Below are positions 27,463-34,801 of a DNA stretch of 64,000 nucleotides, one piece after another. The DNA is from Sporosarcina sp. NCCP-2716 (GTDB lineage: Bacteria > Bacillota > Bacilli > Bacillales_A > Planococcaceae). Every line of letters starts with the position of its first letter. The first letter of the stretch is position 1. The notes under the pieces were generated by a model. That model did not search any database. It saw only the letters and a program-made list of their open reading frames with translations, and had not been told where the DNA came from. A program made the translations under genes and the position numbers. The DNA is taken from positions 1 to 64,000 of the forward strand of contig NZ_BRCF01000002.1 of NCBI RefSeq assembly GCF_023707985.1, in the 5' to 3' direction.

Positions 27463-27478
27463 CACTTCTCCAACATTC

Positions 27479-28333
27479 TTACTTACCTTTTTTCTTGTCC
27501 TTCTGCTGTTTCTCTTCGACGGGATCGACAATCTCCACATCGACTTTTCCGTCCGGCTCGACTGCAAGTTCCGCAGCCGTGTGCTTATAGTAGAATTTCC
27601 GTCCCAAGTACGTCTGGAAGATCATGAACAGACCACCCACTGCCCAGTAGAGCGGAAGGGCTGCCGCCACCCGGTATGAGATGAACATGATCATGATCGG
27701 GGAAATATAGATGAACAGTTTCATCTGCTGTTTCTGCTGTTCCGGCATCGTCCATAGAGACACGCGCGCCTGCACAAAGTAGACGGCACCGGCGATCAGC
27801 ATCATGATCATATCCGGTTTGCCCAGTTCGAACCAGAGAAACTGATGGCTTTTCACGGTTTCATCGGCATACAGGATTGCAAAATACAGTCCCATGATGA
27901 TTGGCATCTGGATGACAAGCGGCAGGCAGCCCATGTTGAGCGGGTTGACGTTATGCTTGGAATAAAGACCCATCATTTCCTGCTGCAGCTTCATCTGTTC
28001 TTCTTTGTTGCCAGCTTCTTTTGCCGTTTTCATGCGCTTCTGGATGTCTTCCATTTCCGGTTTCAGCGCATCCATCTTCACTTTCATCTCTTGCTGGGAC
28101 TTATAGTTTTTCAGCATGAGCGGCATGAGGATGAGTCGTATACCCATCGTGATCACGATGATCGCGAGTCCATAGCTGCCGTTGAATGCCTCTCCGAGAT
28201 TATGCAGCAGCCATTCCATCGGTTTAACGAATATGCCGTAAAATGTACCGCGCTGTTCCTGAACACTTGTACAGCCGCTCAAAAGGACGGCAGCCGTCGC
28301 CAACATCGTCACGAATCCAATTCTTTTTTTCAC
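27479..28333 (-). CDS. yidC: YidC/OxaA membrane protein insertase (lipoprotein form), GTG start
   Basis: A 284-aa insertase with signal peptide and lipobox LLSGC (Cys at about residue 21), then five membrane helices with the YidC core (SYGLAIIVITMGIRLILMPL, GCLPLVIQMPI, LPLYWAVGGLF). It ends in a Lys-rich tail that can contact ribosomes. GTG 28333 is chosen because AAGGTGG is 5 nt upstream and the signal peptide then starts MKKRIGF; a TTG 24 nt further upstream is less suited. No MifM-type leader gene is evident. Confidence 0.93.
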   Translation of the reverse strand: MKKRIGFVTMLATAAVLLSGCTSVQEQRGTFYGIFVKPMEWLLHNLGEAFNGSYGLAIIVITMGIRLILMPLMLKNYKSQQEMKVKMDALKPEMEDIQKRMKTAKEAGNKEEQMKLQQEMMGLYSKHNVNPLNMGCLPLVIQMPIIMGLYFAILYADETVKSHQFLWFELGKPDMIMMLIAGAVYFVQARVSLWTMPEQQKQQMKLFIYISPIMIMFISYRVAAALPLYWAVGGLFMIFQTYLGRKFYYKHTAAELAVEPDGKVDVEIVDPVEEKQQKDKKKGK

Positions 28334-28510
28334 GAAATCCACCTTCACTATTTTCAAACTATCAGTAATCCAAGTCCACGGTCGCCCTTGAATACTAACG
28401 GGATTTTCCTGTTCCAGACTGTCCGTTGTCTACCAAAAAGTATACCTCAATCGGAATGACAATTACAATCAAACCCTTCACGAAAATGGAGCGGCTGTCC
28501 TGTGGCACGA

Positions 28511-28554
28511 CAAAAAGCCCGCTCCGCATACTGCTGGCAGTATACGCGGCGGGC
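28511..28554 (-). terminator. intrinsic terminator after the YtxH-like gene
   Basis: On the minus strand CCCGCCGCGTATACTGC pairs with GCAGTATGCGGAGCGGG and is followed by CTTTTTG. Confidence 0.85.
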
Positions 28555-28574
28555 GGCCGGAACATGTACGGATG

Positions 28575-28949
28575 TCAGGACTTATCGGAATCCGCTTTCG
28601 CTTCTTTCGATTCGAGCTTGTCTGTAATGCTCTTGTCCTCTTTCTTATGGTAGAGTCCGTCGTATTCCGACTCTTTGCTCGTGTCTTCAACTTCCTGGTT
28701 GTAGTAATGCACGCTCGTCTGCGCGCCTTCACTCACCATTTTGTTATCCTGGAAATCGTACGGATCGGACATCCCCGTCTTCGTGGCATCCGAGAAATCG
28801 GCTTTTTTCGATTGGACAAACGAGTCCACTTTCGTCATAAGGTTGTTGACGGCAACCTGTGCTTTATCACGGTTCTCTTTTTTACTGAAATACGCGTATG
28901 CACCGGCAGCAAGTGTCGCCAGCAGAAGCCCATTACGTTTTTTCGCCAT
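28575..28949 (-). CDS. YtxH-like general-stress-type protein, unknown function
   Basis: A 124-aa protein with a short N-terminal hydrophobic stretch (LLLATLAAGAYAYF) and a long charged, helical remainder rich in Lys, Asp, Glu and Ser (KKADFSDATK, SKESEYDG). This is the layout of small stress-induced YtxH-type proteins, but I cannot place it firmly in a family. ATG 28949 has GGAGG 10 nt upstream. A good match to a sigma-B promoter lies 57 nt upstream, which supports a stress role. Confidence 0.72.
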   Translation of the reverse strand: MAKKRNGLLLATLAAGAYAYFSKKENRDKAQVAVNNLMTKVDSFVQSKKADFSDATKTGMSDPYDFQDNKMVSEGAQTSVHYYNQEVEDTSKESEYDGLYHKKEDKSITDKLESKEAKADSDKS

Positions 28950-29005
28950 GTGGATCAATCCTCCAGATTTTTACTTACGTTTTTAGAATCGGTTATATAG
29001 GAAGT

Positions 29006-29030
29006 ATACCCCGAATCCGGCGGACAAAAC
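29006..29030 (-). promoter_or_regulatory. putative sigma-B promoter of the YtxH-like gene
   Basis: On the minus strand, GTTTTG (29030-29025) is followed after 13 bp by a perfect GGGTAT (29011-29006). The -10 is consensus and the -35 keeps the key GTTT. Confidence 0.65.
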
Positions 29031-29129
29031 TACGTGCACATTTCATTTTCGTGACAACTCTGACTTCCGCTAGTGTTCGCGTTCCCCGTTTGTTATGATA
29101 AAAGAAAGGAATGACGAGGTGAAAGCGCA

Positions 29130-29630
29130 GTGATCCGACAGATGATTGAAGAAGATATCGCAGCTGTTCAGCACATTGCCCGCGTGACTTGGAAAGATAC
29201 GTACACGGAAATGCTGCCCGACTCGGTGCAGGAGGCGCATCTGGACAGTGCCTACTCGGCGCCCATGGTCGCGAAGCGGATGGAGAAGACGGAAATGCTC
29301 ATCGCAGAGGCGGACGGACGCCCTGTCGGCTTTTTGAATATGACGTATGCAGATTATGACGGTGATTCCGAATTGACGGCGCTGTACATTTTACCGGACT
29401 ACCAGCGCCGCGGATTCGGACTGGAGCTGTTCCAGGGGGCGCTGTCGCTATTGGAGGATGCTTCGCAGCTGTTCGTCTACGTCGACGATTTAAATGATCC
29501 GGCAAAGGCGTTCTATGAGCGGCTCGGCTTTGAACTGCTCGAAGTGTTCGAGGAACAATTCGAGGGCATGCCCGTCGAAACAGCGCAATATGTCTATCCG
29601 ATCCGCCGCCCCGCCGCCGTCTGTGTATAA
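29130..29630 (+). CDS. GNAT-family N-acetyltransferase, GTG start
   Basis: A 166-aa single GNAT domain. The acetyl-CoA pyrophosphate loop is YQRRGFGLELF (motif A) and motif B lies around DPAKAFYERLGFELLEVF. GTG 29130 has GAGGTG 8 nt upstream. It is monocistronic with its own terminator. The substrate is unknown; it resembles small-molecule or protein N-acetyltransferases of the PaiA/YkkB type, without firm assignment. Confidence 0.85.
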   Translation: MIRQMIEEDIAAVQHIARVTWKDTYTEMLPDSVQEAHLDSAYSAPMVAKRMEKTEMLIAEADGRPVGFLNMTYADYDGDSELTALYILPDYQRRGFGLELFQGALSLLEDASQLFVYVDDLNDPAKAFYERLGFELLEVFEEQFEGMPVETAQYVYPIRRPAAVCV

Positions 29631-29632
29631 TG

Positions 29633-29675
29633 GAAAAAAACCGCAGCATCCGTTTTCAGGATGCTGCGGTTTTTA
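29633..29675. terminator. bidirectional intrinsic terminator
   Basis: ACCGCAGCATCC pairs with GGATGCTGCGGT around GTTTTCA, with A and T runs on either side. Confidence 0.92.
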
Positions 29676-29679
29676 GGTT

Positions 29680-30165
29680 TTACAACGGACGCATGCCGTC
29701 TTCAGATGGCGGTGTGTCCGTGATGACCGGGTCATGGTACGCTCCCGGCGGCAGCGTTTCTTTCCGGGTCAGGCACATGATGCCGGCAATGTAGAGCAGG
29801 ATCGACGTAAGCGTCAAGATCCCACCAGTCAGTCCGGCAAGGATGAAGAGGATACCTGCGAGCTTCGGATTTTTGTTGTTCCAGATTTTAATAAGAGCAA
29901 TAATATTCAGCACCAGACTGATGATGCAGAAGACGACCAGAAGCCAGAGGAACCCTCCGAGCCCATCCAGGATATTGAATATCATGTCGATGTCACCCTG
30001 TGTCATTGCAGGATCCGAGTAGAAATCCATTTCAAGTTCTTGGCGGAATTCTGCATTCGTATTCATCATCCGGAAGATGACTGCCCCGAAAATGCCGCCT
30101 GCTATGCTGATCACTGTAAATACGATACCGATTATGCCTAAAACGCGTTCTGCCGTTCGGCTCAA
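29680..30165 (-). CDS. DUF4064-type membrane protein, TTG start
   Basis: A 161-aa protein with four membrane segments: one near residues 8-30, two or three between 70 and 140. A polar loop between the first and second contains a short acidic stretch (RQELEMDFYSDPAMTQGD). This is the layout of DUF4064/YqxA-like proteins of unknown function. TTG 30165 is chosen because GAGAGG lies about 8 nt upstream; the longer version would add a very basic N-terminus without a ribosome binding site. Confidence 0.7.
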   Translation of the reverse strand: MSRTAERVLGIIGIVFTVISIAGGIFGAVIFRMMNTNAEFRQELEMDFYSDPAMTQGDIDMIFNILDGLGGFLWLLVVFCIISLVLNIIALIKIWNNKNPKLAGILFILAGLTGGILTLTSILLYIAGIMCLTRKETLPPGAYHDPVITDTPPSEDGMRPL

Positions 30166-30249
30166 ATTTATCGCCTCTCTTTTTCTTTTGATAGTTACGT
30201 ATACGCAGCGGGACACAAAACGTTTCATATAATTTTTTCGGCTTTGATA

Positions 30250-30288
30250 AAAAACGGACTGTCCGGTTGTTCCGGCAGCCCGCTTTCC
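30250..30288 (-). terminator. intrinsic terminator after the small GNAT gene
   Basis: On the minus strand CGGGCTGCCGG pairs with CCGGACAGTCCG around AACAA, followed by TTTTTTA. Confidence 0.82.
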
Positions 30289-30294
30289 TGTCCG

Positions 30295-30576
30295 TTACGC
30301 TTTCACGTCGTTGTATTCCTCATATCGGTTGAACGCCGACACGACATACGAGCAAACGGCTTCCATCTTGTACTGTTTCTCCCTCGCATACTCCGCTGCG
30401 CGGTCGAGCAGTTTCTTCGCCACGCCGCCGCCCCGCAGATCCTCGGACACGTACGTATGGTCCATCACCATGACATCACCAAGAAGAGTCCATGTAATTT
30501 CCGCTTTCGTCTGGCCATCCTGTTCATAACGGAATGCATAGGCATCGCCGCCCAGCTCTTTCAATTCAAACTCCAT
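30295..30576 (-). CDS. YjdJ-type small GNAT acetyltransferase
   Basis: A 93-aa minimal GNAT protein of the YjdJ/GTL3B group. Motif VMDHTYVSEDLRGGGVAKKLLDRA holds the acetyl-CoA loop, followed by CSYVV. The family is widespread and its substrate is not established to my knowledge. GGAGG is 8 nt before ATG 30576. Confidence 0.88.
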   Translation of the reverse strand: MEFELKELGGDAYAFRYEQDGQTKAEITWTLLGDVMVMDHTYVSEDLRGGGVAKKLLDRAAEYAREKQYKMEAVCSYVVSAFNRYEEYNDVKA

Positions 30577-30642
30577 GTATGCCGCCTCCTTTTTCACTTA
30601 TGCTATCAGAAAACCGTGCCAGTTCAAACAGGGATGCACCCG

Positions 30643-31527
30643 TCACTTGAAGATCGACTTCACAGAGTCGGCAAGTCCGCTGAAGAATTCTTTGACTTTT
30701 TCCCAGAAGCCCGGGTCGATATCCCCGAATTTGTCTTTCACTTTCGACGCCATGTCGTTCAGCTGGTCGGACAGCTTTGAGAAGTCGATGTCCAGGTTGC
30801 GGATGCGGTCCATCAGATCGATGAGCAGCTGGCGGTCTGCGTCGCTCAGTTCGATCTTGTGCTTGTCGAGCTGTTCCTTGACGATCTTCTCGACCTCTTC
30901 TTTCGACGCCGGCTTATTATCCGCAATCTGCTTCTTAATATCCGTCAGCAGTCCGGCGACCTGGTCTTTGTCGACCCCTTCACCGGAAAGCTTCGTCGCC
31001 ACTTCGAGTTCGTCGTTCGCAACGTCCGTCCGTTCCTTGTCGAGCGTTTCCCCGCTCACTTCATACGCCTTATAGATACCGACGAGCGCGGAATGGCCCG
31101 ATACTTTCTTCGGAGCCGCCACTTCGACTTTCGCGTCTTCGATCCCGGCCGTCAGCATCGCTGTCGCATACATATCGGGCGTCACTTGTGTAATGTTATC
31201 CTGCGTGACGATCGTGATGACGAGCCCTTTTCCTGCATCCTGCCGCATGATCTTCGCAGAGGAGTACATGCGCGCGTTCGGATCGCCGTCTTTGATGTAG
31301 GTGACGAGATCTTTTCCTGTCACTTCGATCTCTTCCACTTCAGCTTCTTCATCGACGCGCAGGCTTTTCTTCACGCTTGCCCGTTCGTCTTCCGAAAGAT
31401 TGGCGCCATAGACGACAATCGGCACACCGAGTTTCTCATTGATGGATGAATCCGCCGAAGCTGTGCCCGGCGCGAGAAGCCCGGCTGTCAGCATTACGGC
31501 AATGCCTGTTGTCAGTATTCGTTTCAT
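30643..31527 (-). CDS. DUF1002 secreted protein (YpuA-like)
   Basis: A 294-aa protein with a clear signal peptide (MKRILTT...APGTASA) and a DUF1002 domain: VVYGANLSEDER, the conserved ITIVTQDNITQVTPDMYATAMLTAGI, and GHSALVGIYKAYE. A charged helical C-terminal part (about 190-270) follows. The function of DUF1002 is unknown. GGGGG lies upstream of ATG 31527. It follows cvfB with a 57-bp gap and may share its transcript. Confidence 0.88.
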   Translation of the reverse strand: MKRILTTGIAVMLTAGLLAPGTASADSSINEKLGVPIVVYGANLSEDERASVKKSLRVDEEAEVEEIEVTGKDLVTYIKDGDPNARMYSSAKIMRQDAGKGLVITIVTQDNITQVTPDMYATAMLTAGIEDAKVEVAAPKKVSGHSALVGIYKAYEVSGETLDKERTDVANDELEVATKLSGEGVDKDQVAGLLTDIKKQIADNKPASKEEVEKIVKEQLDKHKIELSDADRQLLIDLMDRIRNLDIDFSKLSDQLNDMASKVKDKFGDIDPGFWEKVKEFFSGLADSVKSIFK

Positions 31528-31584
31528 AAGCGTCTGCCCCCTTGTTTCCAATACATACGATTCCGGCAGTGAAAAGGTTCCCCG

Positions 31585-32445
31585 TCATTCGTTCAAAGAT
31601 GTCCAGCCGTCCTGCTGCACCACTTTGCGGTCTTTCATCAGCCGGCCGAGCGCCCGCTTGAAGGAGCCTTTGCTCAAACCGAACATTTCCGAGATCTCCT
31701 CAGGAGTCGATTTGTCCGTGAACGGCATCTTGCCGCCGGCTTCGTGCAGATAGCCGAGGATCATTTCAGCATCATCATCCAGCCGCTCCTGCTTCCGCGG
31801 CATGAGCGAGCCGTTCAGCGTGCCGTCCTTCTGTACGTCGATCACCCGGACGGTCAGTTCTTCCCCGAGACGGGGTTCCGCAAGCATCTCGCTTTCATGG
31901 ACGAAAATCCGGTAGTTGTCCGGGATGCTGAGCAGGAATGCTCCGACCGGCAGAAGCCGGTACGGACGCGCAGTCAGGTCTTCATTCATGCGCCACGGTT
32001 CTGCAAGTCCGATTTCCTCCAATACCCGTTCCTCGGTCGCGAGACGCCCGAAGATGTTGCCGCCGAGGTCGGTACGAAGCGTCATATAGAGCGCATCGTC
32101 GGTTTTCGGCCACAGTTTCCGGATGCGCGGCAGATCGGCCCTGTTGACGAGCACTTCGAAGGAAGCGCCGATGTCGACATATGCCCCTTCTTTGTCATCG
32201 ACACGCAGCACACGCGCCCAGCCGTATGTGCCGACCGTCATGGAAGGGAGCTGCATCGTCGCCGCCAGTTCCCCGCGCCGGTTCATGAATAGGAAGACGT
32301 CCACATCTTCACCGGGCTGGAGGGTTTCCGGCGCTTCCGATGCGTTCATGTAAATTTCCTGATCTCCGAGTTTCAGCAGCCATCTGGAGCCGCTCAGCTC
32401 CGCCAGCCTGACAGATTGGATGGTGCCTGCGTATAAATTAGTCAT
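31585..32445 (-). CDS. cvfB: CvfB-type S1-domain RNA-binding protein
   Basis: A 286-aa protein with tandem S1-like domains (about 1-65, 66-135 and 140-220; GTYGWARVLRVDDKEGAYVDIG is clearest) and a C-terminal winged helix (TPEEISEMFGLSKGSFKRALGRL). This is the arrangement of Staphylococcus CvfB and B. subtilis YitL. The role is linked to RNA-level regulation of virulence or stress genes. GGGAG lies before the ATG. It follows mntR on the same strand. Confidence 0.92.
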   Translation of the reverse strand: MTNLYAGTIQSVRLAELSGSRWLLKLGDQEIYMNASEAPETLQPGEDVDVFLFMNRRGELAATMQLPSMTVGTYGWARVLRVDDKEGAYVDIGASFEVLVNRADLPRIRKLWPKTDDALYMTLRTDLGGNIFGRLATEERVLEEIGLAEPWRMNEDLTARPYRLLPVGAFLLSIPDNYRIFVHESEMLAEPRLGEELTVRVIDVQKDGTLNGSLMPRKQERLDDDAEMILGYLHEAGGKMPFTDKSTPEEISEMFGLSKGSFKRALGRLMKDRKVVQQDGWTSLNE

Positions 32446-32482
32446 AATGATCTCCCATTTCCTTTAATGTGTTTGTTCAAAC

Positions 32483-32890
32483 TCAGCTGTTCCGTTCCTT
32501 CAGTGCCGTGACGAAATCCTGGTCTTCCTTCATCGCCTGGACGAGGTCGGTGATCCGGTCCATGGCGTTCCAGCTCAAATGGTGCTCGATCCCCTCCACG
32601 TCTCCGTAGATATTCTCTTCTTCCACGCCGATGATCCGCAGGAACTGCTCCAGCAGTTCGTGCCGCTGCACGAGACGCTCCCCAAAATTCCGGCCGCGGC
32701 CGGTCAGGGAGATGTCTTTGTAGCGCTCATAGATGACGTACCCTTCCTTATGGAGCCGCTGCGCCATCTTTGTGACGGAGGATGGCAGGACGGAAAGGGA
32801 TTCCGCGACATCGGACACCCGCGCCTGTCCTTTCGCTTCGATGAGCAAGTAAATCTGTTCGATATAATCTTCCATACTCGGTGTTGCCAA
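32483..32890 (-). CDS. mntR: manganese transport regulator MntR, TTG start
   Basis: A 135-aa DtxR-family repressor that represses Mn uptake genes when Mn is abundant. From TTG 32890 the protein begins [14 protein letters not shown], matching B. subtilis MntR, and GGAGGTG is 6 nt upstream; an ATG at 32923 lacks this. The metal ligands D7 region, E-x-x-H ([12 protein letters not shown]) and GIEHHLSW are intact. No Mn transporter gene is nearby. Confidence 0.93.
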   Translation of the reverse strand: MATPSMEDYIEQIYLLIEAKGQARVSDVAESLSVLPSSVTKMAQRLHKEGYVIYERYKDISLTGRGRNFGERLVQRHELLEQFLRIIGVEEENIYGDVEGIEHHLSWNAMDRITDLVQAMKEDQDFVTALKERNS

Positions 32891-32949
32891 TCCAAGCACC
32901 TCCAGGGGGCATTTGTATTGCATTTTTTCAAGTTGTCCCAGTTCCGGGG

Positions 32950-32975
32950 GTTTACATTATTTTAGCCCGGGGTAT
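32950..32975 (+). promoter_or_regulatory. putative sigma-B promoter of the DUF5670 gene
   Basis: GTTTAC (32950-32955), 14 bp, then perfect GGGTAT (32970-32975), 51 bp upstream of the ATG. Five of six -35 bases and all six -10 bases match the sigma-B consensus. Confidence 0.8.
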
Positions 32976-33025
32976 CTAAACAGCATAACCAATTCAATCA
33001 CTTGCTGAAAGGAGTGAATCACATT

Positions 33026-33181
33026 ATGGGTAGATTACTTTGGATTATCATTGTAGCACTAATTGTATTCTGGGTGCTCGGCCTGGTTTTCAAAATCGGC
33101 GGAGGACTAATTCATATCCTGCTGGTAATCGCGTTGATCGTGTTTATCTTGAACCTGATTACAGGTCGAAGGGGAGTGTAA
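33026..33181 (+). CDS. 51-aa DUF5670/lmo0937-type membrane protein
   Basis: A short gene with two hydrophobic helices (about 4-22 and 28-46) joined by KIGGG, ending in a basic GRRGV. The pattern fits the lmo0937/DUF5670 family of small stress-associated membrane proteins. GGAG lies 11 nt before the ATG, a sigma-B-like promoter upstream and a strong terminator downstream. It stands alone between divergent mntR and the GNAT gene. Confidence 0.85.
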   Translation: MGRLLWIIIVALIVFWVLGLVFKIGGGLIHILLVIALIVFILNLITGRRGV

Positions 33182-33183
33182 AG

Positions 33184-33220
33184 AAAGGGATGCCGGGTAA
33201 CAGTCCGGCATCCCTTTTTT
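33184..33220 (+). terminator. intrinsic terminator after the DUF5670 gene
   Basis: AAAGGGATGCCGG pairs with CCGGCATCCCTTT around GTAACAGT, followed by a T-run. Confidence 0.9.
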
Positions 33221-33225
33221 GCTGT

Positions 33226-34335
33226 TCAATTACAGGTTATCGCGTAGACCGCCGTGTCACGGAGCCGGGTTCCGTCCGCAGCCCTGCCTTCGTTCTTCAG
33301 GATCCCTTCGAGTTCGAACCCTAGACGTTCTGCCACTTTGCGGCTTTTGCTATTCTCCGTATCACATCGGATTTCCACCCGGCAGGCGCCGAGCTCCTCG
33401 AATGCAAACGCGCAGATCCGCTCCGCCGCCTCCGTGATGTACCCCTTCCCTTCATGGCCTTCCGCAGCCCAATAGCCGATTTCCACTTTAGGCACCGTCC
33501 AGTCGATGCGGTGCAGGCCGGAAGAGCCGACAAACTCCCCTGTCGCTTTTTCGAACAGATGGAAGCGCAGATCCCTCTTGGTGATGAAGTCCGCGATCGC
33601 CTGCCGGGTCGTTTTTTCCGTCTCCGCGAGCGTCGGGATATGCTGCGCCCATTCCATCCACTGCTTGAGCCTCGGCAGCGCCTGGACGACCGCATTGTTG
33701 ACATCGGATACGTCGCTCAGGGACGGCATCCGGATCAGCAGCCGTTCGGACTCGAAACTGTCAGGGAAATCAGGGATGTCCGGAATGCTCGGCACGTCTT
33801 CTCCGCTGTCTTCCCAGACGACCGGCGTCTTTTTGCCTGCCATGTAGTCCTCACGGGTGATGCCGTACGTGATGGCGTCGTAATACCGGTCTTCCGCCGG
33901 CGAGAACCACGCCTGACGGAGATGACCCTCTTTGACGAACCCCGCCCGCTCGAACGTTTTCCGCATCGCGAGGTTGTCCGAACGCGTATGGCCTTCCAGC
34001 CGGATCTTCCCTTCCGGCAGGCCGAACACATAATCCGTAATGAGCCGGAGGGCGATGGCGCCGTATCCCCTGCCGCGGTACCGGTCCGCGATCCGCAAGT
34101 CGAACAGCGGGATTTCGTCCTGCAGGTCGTGGATTTTCGCGATGCCGACCTTTTCGCCCTGATCGTTGACGAGCCAGAAGGTCTTGACTTCGTCCGACTC
34201 GTAGCCGCCTTCCCTGATCGCTTTTTCGATCAATTCGCGGCCTGCATCCTGCTGCCCGTGAAACGGCCATGTATTCGTCGTCATAAAATGGATGAGCTGT
34301 TCCTGCTCGACCATCGTCCATTCGTACAGTTGCAT
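33226..34335 (-). CDS. two-domain GNAT acetyltransferase
   Basis: A 369-aa tandem GNAT fusion. Domain 1 (about 1-165) has the loop DRYRGRGYGAIALRL and ends near YGITREDY. A Pro/Asp-rich linker (SGEDVPSIPDIPDFPDSF) leads to domain 2 (about 195-369), a RimJ/RimL-type GNAT with ESERLLIRMPSLSD, GSSGLHRIDW and the loop EGHEGKGYITEA. ATG 34335 has GGAGG 8 nt upstream. Substrates are unknown. No terminator is evident between it and the convergent DUF5670 gene beyond the one at 33184. Confidence 0.87.
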   Translation of the reverse strand: MQLYEWTMVEQEQLIHFMTTNTWPFHGQQDAGRELIEKAIREGGYESDEVKTFWLVNDQGEKVGIAKIHDLQDEIPLFDLRIADRYRGRGYGAIALRLITDYVFGLPEGKIRLEGHTRSDNLAMRKTFERAGFVKEGHLRQAWFSPAEDRYYDAITYGITREDYMAGKKTPVVWEDSGEDVPSIPDIPDFPDSFESERLLIRMPSLSDVSDVNNAVVQALPRLKQWMEWAQHIPTLAETEKTTRQAIADFITKRDLRFHLFEKATGEFVGSSGLHRIDWTVPKVEIGYWAAEGHEGKGYITEAAERICAFAFEELGACRVEIRCDTENSKSRKVAERLGFELEGILKNEGRAADGTRLRDTAVYAITCN

Positions 34336-34403
34336 CGCCAAGTCCTCCAAACTATTTTTGTCCTATTGCAAACATAATAGTTTCTGTGCCCGTTCGCAAC
34401 GTT

Positions 34404-34760
34404 TTTCGGTTCGGGACGGTGCTTGTGAGTGGAGGGAGTGGGTTTGTTGCTGGGGCGGGCACTAGACGGCGGGCTTTAGTGACCGGTTTTTTGATTTTAT
34501 TGCAAGTGCGGGCACTTGAGGTCGGCTTTAGTGACCGGTTATCTGATTTCATCGTACGGACGGGCACTAGACGGCGGCCTTTGTGACCGGTCTTCCGGTT
34601 TTATCGGCATTCCGGGCAATAAGGGACGGCTCTTGTGACCGCGGGAATGGATTTGTCGCATGGGTGGGCACTAGAAGCCGGCTTTTGTGACCGGTTTTTT
34701 GATTTAATAGCAGGCACGGGCACTAGGCTGCGGGCTTTAGTGTCCGGTCTGTCGGATGAA
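34404..34760. repeat. tandem array of about seven 52-bp units
   Basis: Units beginning CGGGCACTAG (or close variants) start at 34456, 34509, 34561, 34613, 34665 and 34717, a period of 52-53 bp. A degraded unit lies before (about 34404-34455) and the last is truncated near 34760. Each contains a CGGC-TTT-GTGACCGG segment and a T-rich TTTTTTGATTTTAT-like stretch. It fills the gap between the acylase terminator and the acetyltransferase gene. It has no coding potential I can support and is unrelated to the 20-bp repeats. Confidence 0.9.
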
Positions 34761-34793
34761 CAAAAACCCCGAGGCATTATGCGCCCCGGGGTC
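34761..34793 (-). terminator. intrinsic terminator after the acylase gene
   Basis: On the minus strand CCCCGGGGC pairs with GCCTCGGGG around GCATAAT, followed by TTTTTG. Confidence 0.88.
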
Positions 34794-34801
34794 CCTTGTC
34801 G

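Noticed and set aside
34404..34760. Insertion-sequence remnant
   Set aside because: No transposase fragment, terminal inverted repeats or target duplication; the sequence is a regular tandem array.
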